Assembly (NCBI GenBank): GCA_031422295.1
Contig: JANOQM010000052.1
Location: 1 to 56,137, forward strand
Direction: 5' to 3'
From: JANOMH01 sp031422295
Lineage (GTDB): Bacteria; Pseudomonadota; Alphaproteobacteria; Rhodobacterales; Rhodobacteraceae
DNA length: 56,137 nt
In this document: positions 49,706 to 56,137 of the stretch, one piece after another
Layout of the letters: every line of letters begins with the position of its first letter
Position numbering within the stretch: position 1 is the stretch's first letter
Made by a program: the position numbers and the translations under genes
Notes under the pieces: generated by a model
Told to the model about the DNA's origin: nothing
Seen by the model: the letters and a program-made list of their open reading frames with translations, nothing else
Database searches by the model: none

Positions 49706-50524
49706 GTGACAGATGGTTCGCGACAGTCAGGCCACAGTTTTCGCAGCGCGCGTGCTGCGTTAAAGCTGAAAAAGACGGCATTGCCAGATGCGGTTGTCAA
49801 AGTCCTCGCGCAAGAGGTCGTGCATCAGCTTGTCACCCGAATGCACCCCTACCGGAACCCCGAAGGCCAACCGACGCAGCCCGAGATTGATGAATTTTGC
49901 GACGCGTTGCTATCGTCCGACCCCAGCCTTGCCCCGGAACTGATCCGCCGCGCCCGCCGGGTCGGGGTGCCGTTGGAAACCGTGTATCTGGGAACCTTGG
50001 CCGGCGCTGCGCGGACCTTGGGTGAACGTTGGGACAGCGACGATGTATCCTTTCTGACCCTGACGGTTGCCGCAGGACGGATGTTTGCGATCATGCGTGA
50101 ATTGCGGTTCGAAATTTCGTCGGCCCGCACCACGCAGACACTCGACCGCACGGCATTGTTTGCCACGGTGCCGGGCGAAACCCATACTTTGGGTATCACC
50201 ATGGCTGCTGATCTGTTTCGGGATAAAGGCTGGCGTATCGATCTGAAAACCGGGCTTGATCATGATGCCCTGCTGCGGTCGATCGACGAAAAACCTTATG
50301 CAATCATCGGTTTATCAGCGGGTGAGCCGAGTCTGTTGGTCGATCTGACCCGTCTGGTTGTGGCGCTGCGCGTGGCGCATCCGACGGCCTATATTCTGGT
50401 CAGTGGCCAGATTGTGCAGGCCATTCCCGACCTGAACGCCCTGATCAACGCCGACAGTGTTATTGGCAGTGCCATGGATGCGATGAAGGTGTTGGATGCA
50501 TTCGCCGACAAGGCCCAAGCTTAG
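49706..50524 (+). CDS. PpaA/AerR-like cobalamin- or haem-binding sensor protein
   Basis: A 272-residue protein starting at GTG 49706, with a helical segment (GAARTLGERWDSDDVSFLTL, TVAAGRMFAIMRELR) then a B12-binding-type fold: GETHTLGITMAADLFRDKGW (about residues 152-171), IIGLSAGEPSLLVD and AYILVSGQIVQ. The layout matches PpaA at 19727-20566, including W-S/D-D-x-x-S-F and H-T-x-G. The glycine pair of canonical B12 domains is SG here. It has no DNA-binding or catalytic domain that I can see. It lies 153 nt after cobO and converges with the TPP gene by 4 nt. Ligand, partner and target are unknown. Confidence 0.85.
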   Translation: MTDGSRQSGHSFRSARAALKLKKTALPDAVVKVLAQEVVHQLVTRMHPYRNPEGQPTQPEIDEFCDALLSSDPSLAPELIRRARRVGVPLETVYLGTLAGAARTLGERWDSDDVSFLTLTVAAGRMFAIMRELRFEISSARTTQTLDRTALFATVPGETHTLGITMAADLFRDKGWRIDLKTGLDHDALLRSIDEKPYAIIGLSAGEPSLLVDLTRLVVALRVAHPTAYILVSGQIVQAIPDLNALINADSVIGSAMDAMKVLDAFADKAQA

Positions 50525-52188
50525 ATCTGCCCCAATACGGCTAGTCCGGCGGTGCGGGCGGCGTCCAGCGTGCTCCCGGTGGTCAGCGCCTGTTCATCGA
50601 CGATAAGGTCGATCACAGCCACCGTCCCGGCCTGTTGTGCCCGCCCGAAAGCCGCCGCAAAATCAGCCGTGTGCCGCACCGTTTCGCCATGCCCGCCATA
50701 GGCCCGGGCAAGGGCTGCAAAATCCGGATTGGCCAACATGGTCCCGCTGACCCGGCCCGGATACTGCCGTTCCTGATGCATCCGGATGGTGCCATAACGG
50801 CCATTATTGACAATGATAACAATGGGTTTAGCCCCATGTTGCACCGCCGTCGACATTTCGTTCAACGTCATTTGAAAACAGCCGTCGCCCGCCAGACAGA
50901 CCACGGTTTTATCCGGGTATTCGATAGAGGCCGATACGGCCGCCGGAAACCCGTAGCCCATTGATCCGGATGTCGGGGCCAGTTGCGTGCGAAACCCTTT
51001 GAAACAGAAATAACGGTGCAGCCAACCGGCGTAATTGCCTGCTCCGTTGGTCAGGATTGCATCCTTGGGCAGATGTGCTGACAACCATGCCACCACCTGC
51101 TCCAGCTTGACCGCGCCGGGGGTTTCTTGCGGTGTGGCCCAGTGGTCATACGCGGCCCGGGCACTTTTGGTCCAGTCCGACCAGTCGGCGCCGCAGGCTG
51201 GCAAAGCTGCAAGTGCCTGCACGAAATCAGGTGCTGTGGCCGTGACCCCAAGGGTCGGTTGATAGACCCGGCCCAGTTCATCTGCATCCGCGTGAATGTG
51301 GTAAATTGATTTTTCGCGCCATAGCGGGTTAATCAGTGTGTAGCCTTGCGTTTCTATATCGCCCAGCCGTGACCCGATCACCAGCAGCGCATCCGCATCC
51401 CGGACCCGCGCCGCCAGTTTCGGATTGATCCCGACATTCAGATCACCGGCATAATTGGGGTGCCGGTTGTCCAGATAATCCTGCCGCCGGAACCCCAGCG
51501 CCACAGGCAGGCCCTGCGCCGTGGCGAACCGGGCCAGATCATTTGCGGCCCCGGCTGACCAATGCGGCCCCCCTATAATGACCAGCGGCCGGTGCGCCCG
51601 GGCCAACCTGTCCATCACGCGGGTTGCGGCATCTGCAAGGTTTTGCGGCAAAATCTGCAGCACCCCTGGCAGGTCCGGCACGTCGGCCAGCGCAGTTAGC
51701 ATATCCTCGGGCAGGGCCAGCACGACCGGGCCGGGCCTGCCCGAAACCGCCATGTGAAACGCCCGGCCAATGTATTCGGGCAAGCGTTCGGTCTGGTCCA
51801 CCTCGGCCACCCATTTGGCCAGACCCCCAAACACGGCGCGATAGTCAAGTTCCTGAAACGCGTCACGGTCACGGTGCGAACGGTCGATCTGGCCCACAAA
51901 CATCACCAGCGGCGTGCTGTCCTGCCGCGCAATGTGAATGCCCGCCGACGCATTTGTCGCCCCCGGCCCCCGGGTGACAAAGCAGACGCCGGGCTGGCCG
52001 GTCATTTTGCCATAGGCCTCGGCCATCATCGCAGCGCCGCCTTCCTGACGGCAGACGATATTGGCGATATTGCTGTCGTACAGGCCATCAAGGGCCGCCA
52101 GAAAGCTTTCTCCCGGCACCGAAAACACCCGGCGGACGCCCAGAATGGCCAGTTGATCAGACAAAATCTTGCCACCATGGCGCTGCAT
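50521..52188 (-). CDS. thiamine-diphosphate-dependent enzyme, acetolactate synthase large-subunit-like
   Basis: A 555-residue TPP enzyme with the three-domain layout: N-terminal pyrimidine-binding domain with the catalytic glutamate in NIVCRQEGGAAMMAEAYGKM (about residues 43-62) and TRGPGATNASAGIHIA; a central domain; and a C-terminal TPP-binding domain with GDGCFQMTLNEMSTAVQHGAKP and IVNNGRYGTIRMHQERQ. No small regulatory subunit (ilvH) is adjacent and the N-terminus resembles catabolic or orphan members rather than IlvI/IlvB, so the substrate is uncertain. Its stop overlaps the neighbouring gene by 4 nt. Confidence 0.85.
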   Translation of the reverse strand: MQRHGGKILSDQLAILGVRRVFSVPGESFLAALDGLYDSNIANIVCRQEGGAAMMAEAYGKMTGQPGVCFVTRGPGATNASAGIHIARQDSTPLVMFVGQIDRSHRDRDAFQELDYRAVFGGLAKWVAEVDQTERLPEYIGRAFHMAVSGRPGPVVLALPEDMLTALADVPDLPGVLQILPQNLADAATRVMDRLARAHRPLVIIGGPHWSAGAANDLARFATAQGLPVALGFRRQDYLDNRHPNYAGDLNVGINPKLAARVRDADALLVIGSRLGDIETQGYTLINPLWREKSIYHIHADADELGRVYQPTLGVTATAPDFVQALAALPACGADWSDWTKSARAAYDHWATPQETPGAVKLEQVVAWLSAHLPKDAILTNGAGNYAGWLHRYFCFKGFRTQLAPTSGSMGYGFPAAVSASIEYPDKTVVCLAGDGCFQMTLNEMSTAVQHGAKPIVIIVNNGRYGTIRMHQERQYPGRVSGTMLANPDFAALARAYGGHGETVRHTADFAAAFGRAQQAGTVAVIDLIVDEQALTTGSTLDAARTAGLAVLGQI

Positions 52189-52258
52189 CGGGTCGCTCCT
52201 GAAATGCGGGTCAGACGCAGCATGTGCCAGCGCTGCAGTATAGGCAAGCGGGCAGGGG

Positions 52259-53278
52259 TCAGGGCACCGCTGGCTTGAAATCCGCTGGAATCCGGTCGCG
52301 GCCTGCCAAAATCAGATCAGCCATCACCTCGCCCACCAAAGGGGCAATGCCAAAGCCGATCTTAAAGCCGCCATTGGCGATGAATGCCCCTGGCAGGGTC
52401 GGATGTGCGCCCAGTATGGGCGAGCGGTTGGTGGACCGGGGCCTGATCCCAGCCCAACGGGCCAGCACCGGGGCGGTGGCCAGCATCGGGAATGTCCGGC
52501 GGGCATCAGCGATCAGCGCCTCAAGCCGGGTGTCGGTGCCTGCCGGGTCTGACCACCGCCGTTCCGACGTGGACCCAATAGCCACGGTTCCGTCCAGATG
52601 CGGCACCAGATGCAGGGCATCGGCGAACAACTGCGCCTTGCCCCGGGCATCATAGTCCAACAGCGCCGCCTGCCCCTTTTCCCCCGCCCCCAATCCGGGG
52701 ATTTCGGTCAGTCCGGCGTGGCCCGTTGCCCATAAGACCTGCCCCTCGGGGCCAGCCGCTGTAACAATCTGCCCGCCCAGCGCCCGCACCGCTGCGGCCA
52801 GTGCCGTCACCGCCCGGCGCGGATGGATCAGCGCGCTCAGCGTGTCATGGATCAGCCAGCCCGAGGGCGAATGCGGCATCCAGCCCGCATGATCCGCGGC
52901 AGGCACCAGTTGCCAGACCGCCTGCCCCTGCCACAGACCGGCAGCGCTGGCCCCGCGTTCTTGCGCCAGTTCCTGCCCGGCGAGTGTGACCGGCTGTAAC
53001 CGCCCGGTGCGGGCATAGCCGGTGGGCAACCCAGACAGGTCCGCCACCCCGGCCCACCAGTCCTGCCCCATCAGCAGACTATCCAGCTGAAACGCCTTCT
53101 TATCCGTCCATTTTTCCGGCACATGCGGGGCCAACGCCCCGACAATCCCACCGCTGGCACCTGCGCCGACGCCGCCCGGATCAATCACCCGGACCCGCGC
53201 CCCGCGCCGGGCACAGGCATAGGCCACCGACAGCCCAAACACGCCCGCCCCCATCACTGTCAGATCGACCGTTGCCAT
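52259..53278 (-). CDS. FAD-dependent oxidoreductase, probable MnmC C-terminal (oxidase) partner
   Basis: A DAO-family flavoprotein (339 residues) with N-terminal MGAGVFGLSVAYACARRGARVRVIDP and the C-terminal block RWAGIRPRSTNRSPILGAHP with ANGGFKIGFGIAPLVGEVMAD. The sequence resembles the oxidase half of MnmC, which removes the carboxymethyl group from cmnm5(s2)U34 in tRNA. The divergent mnmD 49 nt away supports that. A glycine oxidase (ThiO-like) is the alternative. Confidence 0.75.
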   Translation of the reverse strand: MATVDLTVMGAGVFGLSVAYACARRGARVRVIDPGGVGAGASGGIVGALAPHVPEKWTDKKAFQLDSLLMGQDWWAGVADLSGLPTGYARTGRLQPVTLAGQELAQERGASAAGLWQGQAVWQLVPAADHAGWMPHSPSGWLIHDTLSALIHPRRAVTALAAAVRALGGQIVTAAGPEGQVLWATGHAGLTEIPGLGAGEKGQAALLDYDARGKAQLFADALHLVPHLDGTVAIGSTSERRWSDPAGTDTRLEALIADARRTFPMLATAPVLARWAGIRPRSTNRSPILGAHPTLPGAFIANGGFKIGFGIAPLVGEVMADLILAGRDRIPADFKPAVP

Positions 53279-53327
53279 TCCGCCCCGCAGGTTTCATCAA
53301 TTGGCGGAACCCATAGGGCAGGATGTG

Positions 53328-54005
53328 ATGCAGGACCAGTATGCGGATTTGGACTGGCCGGACGGGCGCACGCCCGTATCGCGGCAGTTTGCCGATCCGT
53401 ATTTCTCGGTCGATGATGGTTTAGCGGAAACCGCGCATGTGTTTCTGGCCGGAAATGACCTGCCCGCGCGGTTTGGTGGCGATTTCCGGATTGCCGAGCT
53501 GGGCTTTGGCACCGGGCTGAACCTGCTGGTGACATGGGCGGCATGGGCGCAGGCGGGCCGCCCCGGCACTTTGACCTATACCAGTTTTGAGGCTTTCCCT
53601 ATGGCCCCTGCCGACCGGGCACAGGCGCTGGCCGCGTTTCCAACCCTTGCCGCTTTGGCTGTTCAGTTATGCGCCGCGACAACATCGGGACTGGGCACCC
53701 ATGATCTGGCCCCAAACCTGACCCTTGATATCATCTCTGGGGACGCCCGCGACACCCTGCCACTTTGGCAGGGGCAGGCTGACGCATGGTTTCTGGACGG
53801 CTTTTCACCCGCGAAAAATCCGCAGATGTGGGGGGATGATCTGCTGGAACAAGTGGCCCGGCATACCAGACCAGACGGCACCGCCGCCACCTATACCGCC
53901 GCAGGCCATGTGCGCCGGGGGCTGGCCGCCGCCGGGTTTGCAGTTGCCCGCGTGCCGGGATATGGCCGCAAGCGTCACATGACCTCAGCCCGGATGCCCC
54001 AATAG
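53328..54005 (+). CDS. mnmD: MnmD, tRNA 5-aminomethyl-2-thiouridine methyltransferase
   Basis: A 225-residue methyltransferase equal to the N-terminal half of MnmC, which makes mnm5 at wobble uridine 34 of certain tRNAs. Seen: DLDWPDGRTPVSRQFADPYFS at the start, the SAM motif ELGFGTGLNLL, and the hallmark WFLDGFSPAKNPQMW. I prefer ATG 53328 (GGCAGGATGTG before it) over TTG 53301, which has no ribosome site. It adjoins the EamA transporter with no gap. Confidence 0.9.
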   Translation: MQDQYADLDWPDGRTPVSRQFADPYFSVDDGLAETAHVFLAGNDLPARFGGDFRIAELGFGTGLNLLVTWAAWAQAGRPGTLTYTSFEAFPMAPADRAQALAAFPTLAALAVQLCAATTSGLGTHDLAPNLTLDIISGDARDTLPLWQGQADAWFLDGFSPAKNPQMWGDDLLEQVARHTRPDGTAATYTAAGHVRRGLAAAGFAVARVPGYGRKRHMTSARMPQ

Positions 54006-54902
54006 ATGCGCACTGATACCCGCCTGGGCATTCTGCTGATGATCGGCGTGACCCTTGTGTTTGCCGCACAGGACGGGCTGTCGCGGCATCTGGCGGACAG
54101 CTATAATGTGTTCATGGTGGTGATGGTCCGCTACTGGTTTTTCGCGGCCTTCGTGATCGCCATTGCGACCCGGCAATCGGGGTCCATCCGGGCCGCAGCG
54201 CGGACCAGCCAGCCGCTGTTACAGATCATTCGGGGCCTGCTGCTGGTCGGCGAGATTTGCGTGTTGGTTCTGGCCTTTGTGGCCCTTGGGCTGGTCGAAA
54301 GCCATGCGATATTCACCTGCTATCCGCTGCTGGTTGCGGCCCTGTCCGGCCCGATATTGGGCGAAAAGGTCGGCTGGCGGCGCTGGGCGGCCATCGCGGT
54401 TGGCTTTGTCGGTGTGCTGATCATCCTGCAGCCCGGCGTCACGGTTTTTGCCCCCGCTGCTGCAATCCCGCTGGTATCGGCCCTCATGTTCGCGCTGTAC
54501 AGTCTGTTGACCCGCTATGCCGCCCGGCGCGATACGGCTGCCACCAGCTTTTTCTGGACCGGGATGGTTGGGGCAGTGGTGATGACGCCACTGGGCCTGT
54601 GGCATTGGGAAATGATGACCGGGCCGGATTGGGGCTTTATGGCGTTGTTGTGCATTTTCGGGGCCCTCGGCCATTGGTTGCTGATCAAATGCTATGAGGT
54701 GGCCGAAGCGAATGCGGTGCAGCCTTTCGCCTATCTGCAACTGGTTTTTGTATCCGCTGTCGGGTTGTATGTGTTTGGCGAGACACTGAAAACCAATGTG
54801 GTGATCGGCGCGGGCATTGTCGTGGCGGCGGGCCTGTTTACGCTGTGGCGCGAACGCACCCGCGGGCAGGGCGTTACCGCTGGGGCCGGGCCAACGGCCT
54901 GA
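54006..54902 (+). CDS. EamA/DMT-family membrane transporter
   Basis: A 298-residue protein with ten predicted hydrophobic helices in two EamA repeats (about residues 5-135 and 145-285), the drug/metabolite transporter layout. Conserved GPILGEKVGWRRWAAIAVGFVGVLIIL closes repeat one. The substrate cannot be deduced. The ATG directly follows the mnmD stop, and the last 29 nt overlap the convergent transglycosylase gene. Confidence 0.88.
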   Translation: MRTDTRLGILLMIGVTLVFAAQDGLSRHLADSYNVFMVVMVRYWFFAAFVIAIATRQSGSIRAAARTSQPLLQIIRGLLLVGEICVLVLAFVALGLVESHAIFTCYPLLVAALSGPILGEKVGWRRWAAIAVGFVGVLIILQPGVTVFAPAAAIPLVSALMFALYSLLTRYAARRDTAATSFFWTGMVGAVVMTPLGLWHWEMMTGPDWGFMALLCIFGALGHWLLIKCYEVAEANAVQPFAYLQLVFVSAVGLYVFGETLKTNVVIGAGIVVAAGLFTLWRERTRGQGVTAGAGPTA

Positions 54903-56137
54903 CCGCAGGCCCTGCATCCACAATCACCCGCGCTGCGGGATCGGGCCGTTCGCGCGGCCGCAACTGCAGCTTTTCCCCGCGTAACAGCGCCTCAAACCCG
55001 ATCACCCCGGCCTGCCCGGTCAGCCGCGCCCGATAGATCGGGATCGATTCCGTCACCCGCATCACGTAATTCCGGGTTTCGGTGAACGGGATATGTTCAA
55101 TCCAGTCTACTACATCAACCTCGCCCAGCCGGGGGTCGCCGCGCAGGGTGATCCACGCCTGCGGGCGGCTGGGGCCGGCGTTATAGCCTGCCGCGATCAT
55201 CACGGGCGACGGGCCAAACCGCAGCTGCAGATTGGCCAGATATTGCGCGCCGAGTTGCACATTATATTCCCATTCGCTGGTCAGCCGGGCGCGGCTGTAG
55301 GGCAGGCCCAGTTCCCCCGCCACCTCCTCGGCTGTGCCGGGCATCAGCTGCATCAGGCCCAATGCGCCCACCGGGCTGCCGACGGTGAAATTAAACTCGC
55401 TTTCGCGCCGGGCGATTGCCAGCGCCAGTTCGGCGGCGACGGGCAGTGCAGTCTGCGCCATAGGATGCACCGGATAGGTGACGGCGGGCAGGATGATCCC
55501 GCGTTCGACCGCTGCCTTGCCCAATAACACCGTCAGAAATGGCTCGTTCATTTGGGTCAGCAATGCGCCCATCTGGCCAATGCCGGTGCGGTCCAGCGTC
55601 TTGCCAAACTGCGCCACGAACAGCACGGCGGCCCCCCGGTCATCTGCGCCGATCAGCAGCAGCATCGCCTCCATCTGGTCGCTGTCCAGAAACACCGCCT
55701 GCCGCCAGTCGGGGAATTGTTCAGCCCCGGTCAGGGCAGGGTCCAGCGGCAGGCCCAGCCGTTCGGCGGCCAGCAGGCCGTAAAATGCGGTCTGGTTACC
55801 CGCTGCCCGGCCAAACGCCTCGGCGGCCTTATCGGGCGCACCCAGGGCTTCTTGCGCCCGGCCCACCCAATAGCCGCCCCGTGCGAGTGAAATCGGGCCG
55901 GTTACTTCCATTTCAACCCGGCTGAAATGGGTCAGGGCCTGTGCCGGATCATCCAGAAACCGCAAGGACACAAAGCCCGCGACCCATTCCAGATCGGCGT
56001 AAAAATCACCTTCCGCCAGGAAATGCGTTGTGGCCAGCGTATAGGCCTGCGCGGGTCGCCCCTCGCGCAACGCCCAGCGTGCCAAAGTCGCCCGCCAGGA
56101 CGCCCAGCGAAACGGCTGGCCCAGCGTTTCTGCGCTG
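54874..56137 (-). CDS. soluble lytic murein transglycosylase (Slt family), C-terminal part, cut by window edge
   Basis: Cell-wall lytic transglycosylase that cleaves MurNAc-GlcNAc bonds. The frame is open to the right edge (SAETLGQPFRWASWRATLAR at the edge), so the N-terminus is missing. The N-terminal part is an alpha-superhelical region; the catalytic SLT domain has the glutamate in ARRESEFNFTVGSPVGALGL, then MQLMPGTAEEVAGELG, YNAGPSRPQAWI and FTETRNYVMRVTESIPIYRA. It converges with the EamA gene over 29 nt. Confidence 0.92.
   Translation of the reverse strand, partial: SAETLGQPFRWASWRATLARWALREGRPAQAYTLATTHFLAEGDFYADLEWVAGFVSLRFLDDPAQALTHFSRVEMEVTGPISLARGGYWVGRAQEALGAPDKAAEAFGRAAGNQTAFYGLLAAERLGLPLDPALTGAEQFPDWRQAVFLDSDQMEAMLLLIGADDRGAAVLFVAQFGKTLDRTGIGQMGALLTQMNEPFLTVLLGKAAVERGIILPAVTYPVHPMAQTALPVAAELALAIARRESEFNFTVGSPVGALGLMQLMPGTAEEVAGELGLPYSRARLTSEWEYNVQLGAQYLANLQLRFGPSPVMIAAGYNAGPSRPQAWITLRGDPRLGEVDVVDWIEHIPFTETRNYVMRVTESIPIYRARLTGQAGVIGFEALLRGEKLQLRPRERPDPAARVIVDAGPAVRPLARPQR

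Noticed and set aside
1..56137. tRNA, rRNA, CRISPR, transposase, integrase or phage genes
   Set aside because: None seen by eye; neither cloverleaf signatures nor recombinase motifs were found. A tRNA or Rfam covariance search was not possible here.

Overview
The window is the larger part of a photosynthesis gene cluster (PGC) from a purple alphaproteobacterium of the Rhodobacteraceae, followed by a cobalamin (vitamin B12) uptake and biosynthesis operon and a few ordinary chromosomal genes. The base composition is GC-rich. Gene order (crtCD / crtEF-bchCXYZ-pufQBALMX-dxs / idi-bchP-lhaC-bchG / ppsR-ppaA / bchFNBHLM-lhaA-puhABC-orf-acsF-puhE-hemA-cycA) is that of Rhodobacter sphaeroides and its relatives. 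A pufX gene in place of pufC narrows the source to the Rhodobacter-type lineages that carry PufX, rather than the typical Roseobacter clade. No LH2 (puc) genes and no anaerobic cyclase bchE lie in this window; the aerobic cyclase acsF does.

Layout. 1-1797: crtC (cut by the left edge) and crtD on the minus strand. 1905-12138: crtEF, then bchCXYZ running into pufQBALMX, ending in a run of four hairpins, the last an intrinsic terminator. 12336-14255: dxs. 14338-18247: idi, bchP, lhaC and bchG on the minus strand. 18315-20566: the regulators ppsR and ppaA, minus strand and translationally coupled. 20849-36909: a long tightly packed plus-strand run from bchF to cycA, closed by a strong terminator. 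37031-37120: an apparently unreported 29-residue membrane ORF. 37208-40663: smc, minus strand. 40903-49552: a cobalamin riboswitch followed by cbtB, cbtA, a His-rich exported protein, cobW, a GNAT, cobN, a second GNAT and cobO, with two small genes embedded on the opposite strand. 49706-50524: a cobalamin/heme-sensor-like protein that resembles PpaA. 50521-56137: a TPP enzyme, an FAD oxidase and MnmD (the two halves of MnmC as divergent genes), an EamA transporter and a truncated lytic transglycosylase.

How it works together. The bch genes carry the path from Mg chelation (bchH) through methylation (bchM), cyclisation (acsF), protochlorophyllide reduction (bchNBL), chlorin reduction (bchXYZ), side-chain steps (bchF, bchC) and phytylation (bchG, bchP). 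dxs and idi supply isoprenoids, crtEFDC build spheroidene-type carotenoids, and puf, puh and lha genes make and assemble the LH1-reaction-centre core. hemA supplies 5-aminolevulinate and cycA the soluble electron carrier. PpsR-type operators (TGT-N12-ACA) lie before crtE, bchC (three in a row), bchG and bchF, so the sequence itself shows the PpsR/PpaA circuit. The adjacent B12 operon and its PpaA-like neighbour suggest a physical link between corrinoid supply and photosynthesis control.

A dispersed repeat typical of Rhodobacterales intergenic DNA occurs six times, and two copies are read in frame inside bchB and cobN. I found no tRNA, rRNA, CRISPR array, insertion sequence or phage gene.
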